Shown one piece after another: positions 48,836 to 55,724 of a DNA stretch of 63,525 nucleotides; position 1 is the first letter of the stretch, and every line of letters starts with the position of its first letter. This DNA comes from Clostridiales bacterium DTU053. GTDB taxonomy: Bacteria > Bacillota > Clostridia > Oscillospirales > Acutalibacteraceae. The notes beneath the pieces were generated by a model that saw only the letters and a list, made by a program, of their open reading frames with translations, was not told the DNA's origin and made no database searches. The stretch is taken from positions 154,878 through 218,402 of the forward strand of contig LFSO01000019.1 in NCBI GenBank assembly GCA_001512765.1, given 5' to 3'. The translations under genes were made by a program, and so were the position numbers.

Positions 48836-50050
48836 CTATTTATTAAGAGCCATGACGATATCTTTCGTATCTCTTGCGATAAGCAGCTCTTCGTTGGTGG
48901 GGATTACGAAAACTCTGATTTTTGAGCCGGGCTTTGTGATTTCTGCCTCTTTGCCCTTTACGGCGGTGAGGTTAGCCTCTCTGTCAAACTCAACGCCCAT
49001 GAATGCGAACTTTTCGCAGATGTTTTCGCGCAGGTCTGTCGTATTCTCGCCCAGACCGCCAGCGAATGCTATGGCGTCCACGCCCTCCATAGCGGCGATG
49101 TAGCTGCCTATATACTTTCTTATCTGGTACCACTGCATTGCTCTTGCCAGCTTTGCGCGCTCATTGCCTTCGGCTGCGGCTGCTCTTACATCTCTGTCGT
49201 CGTTGGATACGCCCGAAATGCCCAGAACGCCCGACTTTTTGTTGAGGATGCTGCTGGTCTCCTCGGGTGTCCAGCCTTCCTTCTCCTGAAGGTAGGTAAC
49301 TACCGACGGGTCAAGGGAGCCTGTTCTTGTGCCCATCATAAAGCCGTCAAGGGGAGTAAGACCCATGCTTGTGTCGATAACCTTGCCGTTCTTTATGGCG
49401 GTGATTGAAGCGCCGTTGCCAAGGTGGCAGGAGATTATTTTAAGCTCCGTAATATCCTTGCCCATAAGCTCTGCGCATCTTGCGCTTACAAAGCGGTGGG
49501 AGGTGCCGTGGAAGCCGTATCTTCTTACCTTGTACTTCTCGTAATACTCGTAAGGAATGGGGAAAATGTATGCCTCGGGAGGCATGGTGCTGTGGAACGC
49601 GTTATCGAAAACGGCGACCTGGGGAACATCTTTTCCGAAAACCGCCGTGCAGGCGTTAATGCCCTGAAGGTGAGCTGCGTTATGCAGCGGAGCCAAGTCT
49701 ATAAGACTCTCTATGCCTTTGATTACCTCATCGTCTATAAGTACGCTTTTGTTAAAGAGAGAACCGCCCTGCACTACTCTGTGACCGATAGCGGTGATTT
49801 CGGAAAGGTCGTCTATGACCTTGCACTCGCCGGATAAGAGAGCGTTCTTAACCTCTAAGAATGCAACGGTGTGGTCCGGCATGTCTACTTCTTTAACATA
49901 TTTTTTGCCGTTACCGTTCGATGCTTCAAGTCTGCCGCCTTCGCAGCCGATTCTTTCGCAAAGACCCTTGGCGATAACCTTCTCGCCGTCCATGTTGATT
50001 AGCTGATACTTTAGTGATGAACTGCCTGCGTTGATAACCAAAATATTCAA
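48836..50050 (-). CDS. ackA: Acetate kinase
   Basis: A 404-residue ASKHA kinase making acetate and ATP from acetyl phosphate. The start NILVINAGSSSLKYQL, FDNAFHSTMP, YRRYGFHGTSH-like RRYGFHGTSHRFV, HLGNGASI and GFMMGTRTGSLDP are family signatures. TTG at 50050 is chosen: it gives the standard N-terminus and has AAAGGGTG eight bases upstream. No pta is adjacent. It has its own promoter. Confidence 0.96.
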   Translation of the reverse strand: MNILVINAGSSSLKYQLINMDGEKVIAKGLCERIGCEGGRLEASNGNGKKYVKEVDMPDHTVAFLEVKNALLSGECKVIDDLSEITAIGHRVVQGGSLFNKSVLIDDEVIKGIESLIDLAPLHNAAHLQGINACTAVFGKDVPQVAVFDNAFHSTMPPEAYIFPIPYEYYEKYKVRRYGFHGTSHRFVSARCAELMGKDITELKIISCHLGNGASITAIKNGKVIDTSMGLTPLDGFMMGTRTGSLDPSVVTYLQEKEGWTPEETSSILNKKSGVLGISGVSNDDRDVRAAAAEGNERAKLARAMQWYQIRKYIGSYIAAMEGVDAIAFAGGLGENTTDLRENICEKFAFMGVEFDREANLTAVKGKEAEITKPGSKIRVFVIPTNEELLIARDTKDIVMALNK

Positions 50051-50103
50051 AAAAAAACACCCTTTACTTTGTAGATACTTGAAAGATTGCACAAACCTGA
50101 TAT

Positions 50104-50132
50104 ATTATATACAAAACATTATAATATTGCAA
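50104..50132 (-). promoter_or_regulatory. Sigma-A promoter of ackA
   Basis: On the minus strand TTGCAA (50132-50127), a 17-base spacer and TATAAT (50109-50104). Confidence 0.85.
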
Positions 50133-50218
50133 TAGTTTTGTCCTGTTTTGTCAAAGCATGTTTTATGATTAAATGTAACAAAATCCCAAAAACAATCCTG
50201 ATTTAAGGGGTAATAACG

Positions 50219-50569
50219 ATGGTTATAAGAAACAGCGAGATGTCGGTAAATGTTAACACCAATATGCGCGGCGGCGAGGGCAATGTTAAGATTACAAAGA
50301 TTGTCGAAAAGCCCCATTATGACGGAAACTCAAGGCTCATTGCCACCATTCATTTAGAGCCGGGCGCATCTATCGGCACCCATGTGCATGAGGGCGAGGA
50401 AGAAATCTTCTATGTCCTCAGCGGCGAGGCTCTTTACAACGACAACGGCACTGATGTTGTAATGCATGAGGGCGACAGCTGCGTTTGCAGAAACGGCGAA
50501 TCCCACGGTCTTAAGAACAACCGCACCGACCGCGAGCTTGTGGTTATGGCGATAATTCTTACTCTGTAA
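50219..50569 (+). CDS. Small cupin-domain protein
   Basis: A 116-residue single-domain cupin with intact motif 1 (GTHVHEGEEEIFYVLSG, two His and Glu) and motif 2 (EGDSCVCRNGESHGLKN, His), so a metal site is expected. The substrate is unknown. The start is ATG at 50219 with AGGGG eight bases upstream. It is divergent from ackA and followed by a separate unit. Confidence 0.88.
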   Translation: MVIRNSEMSVNVNTNMRGGEGNVKITKIVEKPHYDGNSRLIATIHLEPGASIGTHVHEGEEEIFYVLSGEALYNDNGTDVVMHEGDSCVCRNGESHGLKNNRTDRELVVMAIILTL

Positions 50570-50590
50570 TGTAAGGTTTTGCCATAAAAC

Positions 50591-50619
50591 TTGAAGTATC
50601 GGTCAATAATTGTTATAAT
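50591..50619 (+). promoter_or_regulatory. Sigma-A promoter of the GNAT-like gene
   Basis: TTGAAG (50591-50596), a 17-base spacer and TATAAT (50614-50619). The leader holds GGGCCTTG (50636-50643) and CAAAGGCCC (50670-50678), which can pair. Confidence 0.8.
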
Positions 50620-50752
50620 ATAATTGCAGCGCTATGGGCCTTGCAAAGAAAAGAACCAAGTTTTGATTTCAAAGGCCCATTAAGCGTGTTTTCCTTTGAT
50701 TGCCGTATTCTCGGAAGGCAGCGGCATTAAGCACTACTATTTTGGAGAGCTT

Positions 50753-51658
50753 ATGGATTATACTTTTTACAGGAACATAAAAACAGATACGGAAAGTCTT
50801 TTAAAGCTTCTTACCGAATCTTTTGTTTGCAAAAGCGAAACGGCTCAGCTTTTCAAAGAAAAGGTGCTGAAACACTCAAACATCTTTGTAAGTCTTAAAG
50901 ACAATGAGCCGAGTTTCGCTCTTATCGGCGTGCCCGTAGAGATTAATACGGGTTCTGAGGAGCTTAAAGGCGTATACATTATCCCCGCAGTTAAAAACGA
51001 GGGGCTCAAGATTGAGCACAAAGACGAGATTGCGGCGTGGCTGAGCGAGATTTCAAATCATTTCTCTGCAGAGTGTCTTGTTTTCTCCCCCAATGACGAG
51101 GCTGTAAGCGTTATTTTCTCCGAATTGGGATTTAAGAACAGTTTTACGGAGAAGATACTCAAAATCAGCAAATACTCCGCTAAGGTACTTGCCTCTAAAG
51201 ATGAGGTAACCACTGACAAACTGAGCTTTACGCATTTTGATGAGCTTTCGCATAAGTTTAAAGGCGCTTTTATAAAATGGAATAATGACCTTTTCGAGTA
51301 TTTCGTAAAATCCTTGGAAACCGCCGGCGGTGAGGCTTTAAGTCTCAGCAGCGGCGGAGATGTTAAAGGATATATATTCGGTAAAAAGAGCGGCTGTATC
51401 GGCTCGATTTTTGAGTCGGTGGGCGACGGCTCGGTTTTGTCTTTTGCTCTTTCTCGCATAGCTCGGGACGAGGAAATTCTCGAGTGCGAGATTTTCCTGC
51501 CGCTGAGCTATCCTTTTTCCGCGGACAATATGGATGTGGTTTCAGGCGCGATGATAAAACCTTTAAGCGAAAAGGCTGAAAACGCGCTTTCCAAAGCTCC
51601 GCTTTATTTCGGGTATTCGCCTTTCAGGCGCATACTCTACAGCAGCAGGATGAAGTAA
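50753..51658 (+). CDS. GNAT-like protein, function unknown
   Basis: A 301-residue soluble protein. The N-terminal half (about 1-140) reads like a GNAT acetyltransferase fold: FVSLKDNEPSFALIGVPVEIN, LKGVYIIPAVKNEGL, then AECLVFSPNDEAVSVIFSELGF, which matches the usual ending Y...GF. The acetyl-CoA loop is not well conserved, so activity is doubtful. The C-terminal half has a second similar alpha/beta pattern (KGYIFGKKSGCIGSIFE). ATG at 50753 follows GGAGAG; the frame is open from 50696 without a ribosome site. Eis-like two-domain architecture is one possibility. Confidence 0.6.
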   Translation: MDYTFYRNIKTDTESLLKLLTESFVCKSETAQLFKEKVLKHSNIFVSLKDNEPSFALIGVPVEINTGSEELKGVYIIPAVKNEGLKIEHKDEIAAWLSEISNHFSAECLVFSPNDEAVSVIFSELGFKNSFTEKILKISKYSAKVLASKDEVTTDKLSFTHFDELSHKFKGAFIKWNNDLFEYFVKSLETAGGEALSLSSGGDVKGYIFGKKSGCIGSIFESVGDGSVLSFALSRIARDEEILECEIFLPLSYPFSADNMDVVSGAMIKPLSEKAENALSKAPLYFGYSPFRRILYSSRMK

Positions 51659-51746
51659 TTAATAAGCATTATAAGCTGACTACTTTTTACATAAATCTTA
51701 GCTGTAATGAAACTCTCATTATAGAAAGATAGAAAGGAAATTTGCC

Positions 51747-52298
51747 GTGATTTATGTTTTTTTAGCAGACGGATTTGAAGAGATTGAAGCCCTTGTGCCT
51801 GTAGATCTTCTTCGCCGCGCCGAGATCGCCGTCTCTACTGTGGGCATTGGCTCCAAGAAAATCAGAGGCTCCCACGGCATTGAGGTTATCTGCGACTTTG
51901 AGGCGGAAGAGGTAAGCCCCAACAATGACCTTGTGGGCATAATTCTGCCCGGCGGTATGCCCGGCACAAAAACTCTCGGCAATACCGCAACCGTTCACGA
52001 TTTTATCGACTACTGCGCGCAGAATCACCTGCTTATAGCCGCCATATGCGCAGCTCCCTCCATACTCGGCAAAAAGGGTCTGCTTGAGGGCAAAAGGGCT
52101 GTGTGTTTCCCGTCGTTTGAAAAGGACCTGTTAAACGCAATCATAGCTTACGGCTATGTGTGCACCGACGACAATTTCATTACGGCGAAGGGAGCAGGCT
52201 CCTCGATTGAATTTGCCCTTGAAATCGTGAGATACTTTAAAGGAGACCGCGAGGCCAGAAGGCTTCGGGACAGCATACAATGCCCGCCGAGCTATTAG
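51747..52298 (+). CDS. DJ-1/PfpI family protein
   Basis: A 183-residue DJ-1/ThiJ-type flavodoxin-like protein. The nucleophile is C101 in AAICAAPSIL, with E14 nearby as in DJ-1. Members are reported as chaperones, proteases or glyoxalase/deglycase-type enzymes. The start is GTG at 51747 with GAAAGGAAA upstream. It overlaps the following folate gene by 19 bases, so they are co-expressed. Confidence 0.9.
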   Translation: MIYVFLADGFEEIEALVPVDLLRRAEIAVSTVGIGSKKIRGSHGIEVICDFEAEEVSPNNDLVGIILPGGMPGTKTLGNTATVHDFIDYCAQNHLLIAAICAAPSILGKKGLLEGKRAVCFPSFEKDLLNAIIAYGYVCTDDNFITAKGAGSSIEFALEIVRYFKGDREARRLRDSIQCPPSY

Positions 52299-52867
52299 AC
52301 ATAAGAGTTGAGAAGAATAAACTCAGGGAGCAGTATAAAAACATAAGGGCAAACATTGAGAATAAAGAAGCTAAGGACCTGAAGATAAAGAATAAGCTGT
52401 CCAATCTGTGGGCATACAGAGAGGCGGAAAGGGTCTTTGCCTATGTTTCGATGGGGACCGAGGTTTCTACATTTGAGATAATTAAGATGTCCTTGCAAAA
52501 AGGTAAAAAGGTTGCAGTGCCCTACTGCGTCCCCGGCACGAGAGAACTTAGGTTTTATTATATAAATTCTTTGGATGACCTTGAGTCCGGCACCTTTGGG
52601 GTGCTTGAGCCCAAAACGGACAAGTGCGAGATTGCCACAGACCACAGCGGCATTTGCATTGTTCCCGGACTTGCCTTTGACCGCTCTGGTCATCGCTTGG
52701 GCTACGGCAAAGGTTATTACGACAGATTTTTAAACAGTTTTAACGGCTGTACCGTAGGGCTGACCTATCAGGATTGCATCGCCGAAAAACTGCCTTCGGG
52801 CAGGTATGATGTTAAAATTGACATAATAATTTACGAAGGCGGCTTTATAAGAACGAACGGCCGTTGA
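52280..52867 (+). CDS. 5-formyltetrahydrofolate cyclo-ligase
   Basis: A 195-residue MTHFS/YgfA-family enzyme that converts 5-formyl-THF to 5,10-methenyl-THF with ATP. The C-terminal signature PGLAFDRSGHRLGYGKGYYDRFL is complete; VFAYVSMGTEV is the substrate region. It overlaps the DJ-1 gene and precedes mltG by 29 bases. Confidence 0.94.
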   Translation: MPAELLDIRVEKNKLREQYKNIRANIENKEAKDLKIKNKLSNLWAYREAERVFAYVSMGTEVSTFEIIKMSLQKGKKVAVPYCVPGTRELRFYYINSLDDLESGTFGVLEPKTDKCEIATDHSGICIVPGLAFDRSGHRLGYGKGYYDRFLNSFNGCTVGLTYQDCIAEKLPSGRYDVKIDIIIYEGGFIRTNGR

Positions 52868-52896
52868 AATTTTGAGGATTACGAAGGGATTTGCCT

Positions 52897-54429
52897 ATGA
52901 ACGACTTTAATTCGGGAAGCAATAAGGGAAAATACAATGACTACTCCCGCTTTGACGAGCTTTTCCCCGATTTTGCTATCCGTGATGACAGTGACGATAC
53001 CAAAGAATTACGCGGCAGTGAAATAAAAAAGTCCGCTGATATAAACAGTAAATCCGCTTCACAGGAAAAAGGAACAAAGCCGAATAGAAAAGGCGTATAT
53101 TTTTCCACAGGTCCCGTAAGGACAGGCAGTACTCAGAGCCGTCCGCAAAGACCTGCACCGCAGCCGATGCCTATAAGCAAGGCTCCCGCAAGACAGCAGG
53201 GAAAAGCTCCCGCAAAGCAAAAGGGCAAAGTACCGCCCATACAGCAGAAAACTCAGACCGCGGTAAACAAAGTCGGCACGCTTGCTAAAAACATCGGCAA
53301 AAACATTCCCAAAGATAAACTGCCCGACAAGCAAAAGATAAGCGAGCTTGCCGCAAGGTTCCTTACAATCAAGGTTGTCACCATTATTCTTGTTATTATC
53401 CTTTCATCGGCGACAATCGTAAACATCACATTAAAGTGCATAAACGACATACTTGCCATAAGCCGCAGCGACGAGATTATTACCGTGGAAATTAACGACA
53501 ACATGACCACGAAGGATATAATTTCGGTGCTGCATGACAAGGGTCTTATTAAATACAAATCTTTCTGCTTACTGGTTTCTGACTTTTTGGGCTACAAGGA
53601 TACAAAGTATATCCCCGGAGCCTATGAGCTGTCGCCAAACATGGGTCTTGAGGGAATGCTGAATATACTTAAATCAGCAAGAACCACAAACAAGACGGTA
53701 AGGCTTACATTCCCCGAAGGCTACACGGTGGACCAAATTATCGACAAGCTGGCGTCCTACGGAGTCGCCTCAAAGGCAAATCTCCTAAAGGCTTTCCAGG
53801 AGCTAAGCTACTATAACAATTTTGACTTTATTCAGGGAATCAAAAACAGGGATGTCCGCTACCGCCTGCTTGAAGGCTATGTATATCCCGACACTTACGA
53901 GTTCTATATCGGCGAAAACGCCACCAGCGTTGTAAGGCGATTCCTTACGAACTTCCAGAACAAGTGGACCGATGAGTATGACGCAAGGCTCAAGGAGCTT
54001 AACATGACCCTTGACGACCTTATAATTCTCGCGTCCATCATCGAAAAAGAGGCCTACGGTACGGAGCAGATGTACCTTATTTCCTCCGTTCTGCATAACA
54101 GGCTCAACGACAAATCGAACCTTTACAGCTATCTGGGCTGCAACGCGACGGGCGATTATATCTCGTCTATTCCGAAAGACAGCATTTCGAATGCCGATTT
54201 CATAAGGCTTCACAAGCTGTATGACACCTATCAGCACAAGGGTCTGCCGGTAGGACCTATCTGCAACCCCGGCACTGAGGCAATAAGAGCGGCTCTGTAT
54301 CCGCCCGAAACGCCGTATATGTACTTCAGGCACGACAACAAGAGAAACATCTATATGGCAAGGACCGAGGCGGAGCATATAGCGAACGGCAAAAAGGTTA
54401 TGAGGGTAAACAGCGGACAGGCACAATAA
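52897..54429 (+). CDS. mltG: Endolytic transglycosylase MltG
   Basis: A 510-residue YceG-like protein. A disordered Lys/Pro/Gln-rich cytoplasmic N-terminus (1-150, with APARQQGKAPAKQKGK) precedes one membrane helix at about 158-178. The extracellular part has a LysM-like region (FPEGYTVDQIIDKLASYG) and the catalytic domain with ASIIEKEAYG (catalytic Glu) and GLPVGPICNPG. MltG cuts growing glycan strands. The start is ATG at 52897 with GAAGGG upstream. Confidence 0.94.
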   Translation: MNDFNSGSNKGKYNDYSRFDELFPDFAIRDDSDDTKELRGSEIKKSADINSKSASQEKGTKPNRKGVYFSTGPVRTGSTQSRPQRPAPQPMPISKAPARQQGKAPAKQKGKVPPIQQKTQTAVNKVGTLAKNIGKNIPKDKLPDKQKISELAARFLTIKVVTIILVIILSSATIVNITLKCINDILAISRSDEIITVEINDNMTTKDIISVLHDKGLIKYKSFCLLVSDFLGYKDTKYIPGAYELSPNMGLEGMLNILKSARTTNKTVRLTFPEGYTVDQIIDKLASYGVASKANLLKAFQELSYYNNFDFIQGIKNRDVRYRLLEGYVYPDTYEFYIGENATSVVRRFLTNFQNKWTDEYDARLKELNMTLDDLIILASIIEKEAYGTEQMYLISSVLHNRLNDKSNLYSYLGCNATGDYISSIPKDSISNADFIRLHKLYDTYQHKGLPVGPICNPGTEAIRAALYPPETPYMYFRHDNKRNIYMARTEAEHIANGKKVMRVNSGQAQ

Positions 54430-54431
54430 AA

Positions 54432-54452
54432 AACAGGGGCGCTGGAAACGGC
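54432..54452 (+). terminator. Terminator of mltG
   Basis: AACAGGGGC-GCTGGAAACG-GCCCCTGTT followed by TATGTTTAT. Confidence 0.75.
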
Positions 54453-54475
54453 CCCTGTTTATGTTTATGGGATAC

Positions 54476-54505
54476 AAAAAAGGGAGGGCGCAGAACGCGC
54501 CCTCA
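54476..54505 (-). terminator. Terminator of the small membrane protein gene
   Basis: GAGGGCGC-AGAAC-GCGCCCTC; on the minus strand it is followed by CCTTTTTTG. Confidence 0.85.
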
Positions 54506-54527
54506 TTATTATGTATAACGGAGAAGA

Positions 54528-54773
54528 TTATGCCACATAACCTCGCACTTCTTCTTCATCGTCCTCGGGAATCTCGGGAACATACCTGCTTCTTTCTAAA
54601 AATTCGGCAGTTTTAAGCTCTGCCTTATACCTTCTGTTTTGCCTTAATCTCATGGTGATTTTATCGAACATTTTATCCTCAAACTCAATAACCTTATGTT
54701 CATATATAAAACCAAGGATGATTAAAAGCACTGCTGCTATTTCAAGGGTTGTAACCAAAGCGAAGTTAAACAT
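54528..54773 (-). CDS. Small single-pass membrane protein under SOS-like control
   Basis: An 81-residue protein, family not recognised. One membrane helix (about 4-24, ALVTTLEIAAVLLIILGFIY) is followed by a charged tail with the basic stretch RLRQNRRYKAELK and an acidic end (EIPEDDEEE). By the positive-inside rule the tail is cytoplasmic. The start is ATG at 54773 with GGAGGT six bases upstream. The promoter at 54814 is flanked by two GAACATTTGT boxes resembling LexA sites, and a second promoter lies further up. SOS-induced small membrane proteins such as YneA and SidA block cell division; this could be a functional analogue, but that is inference. Confidence 0.75.
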   Translation of the reverse strand: MFNFALVTTLEIAAVLLIILGFIYEHKVIEFEDKMFDKITMRLRQNRRYKAELKTAEFLERSRYVPEIPEDDEEEVRGYVA

Positions 54774-54790
54774 ATTATTACCTCCATTGG

Positions 54791-54804
54791 AGAACATTTG
54801 TTTT
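54791..54804 (+). promoter_or_regulatory. LexA-like box 1
   Basis: AGAACATTTGTTTT: GAAC-N4-GTTT matches the Gram-positive LexA (DinR) consensus GAAC-N4-GTTC at seven of eight positions. It lies just downstream of the predicted start site. Confidence 0.6.
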
Positions 54805-54813
54805 GTTGGTTTT

Positions 54814-54842
54814 AGTATACAGATTTTTCATCGACCTGTCAA
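54814..54842 (-). promoter_or_regulatory. Proximal sigma-A promoter of the small membrane protein gene
   Basis: On the minus strand TTGACA (54842-54837), a 17-base spacer and TATACT (54819-54814). Confidence 0.88.
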
Positions 54843-54855
54843 TACAAATGTTCGG
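54842..54855 (-). promoter_or_regulatory. LexA-like box 2
   Basis: On the minus strand CGAACATTTGTAT shares the decamer GAACATTTGT with box 1, in inverted orientation and 50 bp away. It abuts the -35; GAAC-N4-GTAT matches the consensus at six of eight. Confidence 0.5.
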
Positions 54856-54862
54856 TTATTTC

Positions 54863-54888
54863 GACATTTAATGTCCCATAAATGGGAC
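54863..54888. repeat. Overlapping palindromes GACATTTAATGTC and GTCCCATAAATGGGAC
   Basis: Two perfect inverted repeats (54863-54875 and 54873-54888) share GTC, so only one can fold at a time in a transcript from the distal promoter. Confidence 0.55.
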
Positions 54889-54941
54889 TATTTTGACGAT
54901 TTATAGAGAATCTTAAATGGAAAAAATATACTGCTATGAGA

Positions 54942-54970
54942 ATAATAGCACAATATATTGTGCTTGTCAA
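54942..54970 (-). promoter_or_regulatory. Distal promoter with palindromic operator in the spacer
   Basis: On the minus strand TTGACA (54970-54965), a 17-base spacer and TATTAT (54947-54942). The 18-bp perfect palindrome AGCACAATATATTGTGCT (54947-54964) fills the spacer. Its core CACAATATATTGTG resembles the NrdR box. Confidence 0.75.
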
Positions 54971-55011
54971 GAGTGTTATATACTAAGTGATGTGTCGAAT
55001 AATGGAGAAAT

Positions 55012-55036
55012 AAAAAACGGGCGTTAAAGCCCGTTT
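55012..55036 (-). terminator. Terminator of the uvrC-gph unit
   Basis: AAACGGGC/GCCCGTTT with a six-base loop, followed on the minus strand by TTTATTTC. Confidence 0.85.
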
Positions 55037-55060
55037 AATTTTATAAGATATTCTCACGAT

Positions 55061-55723
55061 TTACGGACAGACCTTTTGCGCCTCGACTTTAAGAATGTCC
55101 GAGGGTTTTTCGGCAAATACCTTTGCGCCTTCTTTTATGAGAACATCCTTTTCCCTAAAGCCCCAAAGCACCGCAATCATTCTGAGCCCCGAGTTTAAGG
55201 CTGTTCTTACATCCACCTCGGAATCGCCTATATAAATTGCGTCGTCGGCGCTGACTCCCATTTCCTCAAGAGCCTTGAATACCGGTTCGGCGGCGGGCTT
55301 CAGCGGCATACCCTCCCTGTCGCCAACAATGGTGTCAAAGACATCACCGAAAAAGTGAGCGCATATTCTTTTTGCCTCTTTTTCGTTCTTGTTTGTAACG
55401 ACGCTAAGTTTCATGCCCCTTGTCTTTAAATCGCTTATAAGCTCCTTTATGCCCTCATAAGGGGCTGTTTTTATAAGGGAGTGCTCCGAATAGTAGCTAA
55501 TCAGCTCCGCGGTGCATTCTTTTATAAGCTCGGGGCCGGCACCTTGGGGAAGTCCCCTTTCCATCAGCTTTCCGAGTCCGTTGCCCACAAAGCGTTTAAC
55601 CTCATCGTAGGTTCTTTTGGGGCAGCCTCTCTTTTCGAGGACAAAATTCAAACTGTCCTTTAAATCCTCAATTGTGTCAATAAGTGTACCGTCCAAATCA
55701 AAAACTACTGCTTTAAACTGCAT
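55061..55723 (-). CDS. HAD-family phosphatase, phosphoglycolate phosphatase-like
   Basis: A 220-residue HAD subfamily IA hydrolase: VVFDLDGTLIDT (nucleophile motif), VVTNKNEKEA (motif II, Lys region), and YIGDSEVDVRTALNSG (motif IV) with a helical cap. Gph/PpaX-type enzymes act on 2-phosphoglycolate (from DNA repair) or pyrophosphate. The start is ATG at 55723, one base after the uvrC stop. Coupling with uvrC fits removal of phosphoglycolate from repair, but that link is an inference. Confidence 0.9.
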   Translation of the reverse strand: MQFKAVVFDLDGTLIDTIEDLKDSLNFVLEKRGCPKRTYDEVKRFVGNGLGKLMERGLPQGAGPELIKECTAELISYYSEHSLIKTAPYEGIKELISDLKTRGMKLSVVTNKNEKEAKRICAHFFGDVFDTIVGDREGMPLKPAAEPVFKALEEMGVSADDAIYIGDSEVDVRTALNSGLRMIAVLWGFREKDVLIKEGAKVFAEKPSDILKVEAQKVCP

Positions 55724-55724
55724 C

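Noticed and set aside
54919-54934. Second NrdR-like box partnering the 18-bp palindrome
   Set aside because: Only about 11 of 16 positions match and the centre spacing is 29 rather than about 31 bp.
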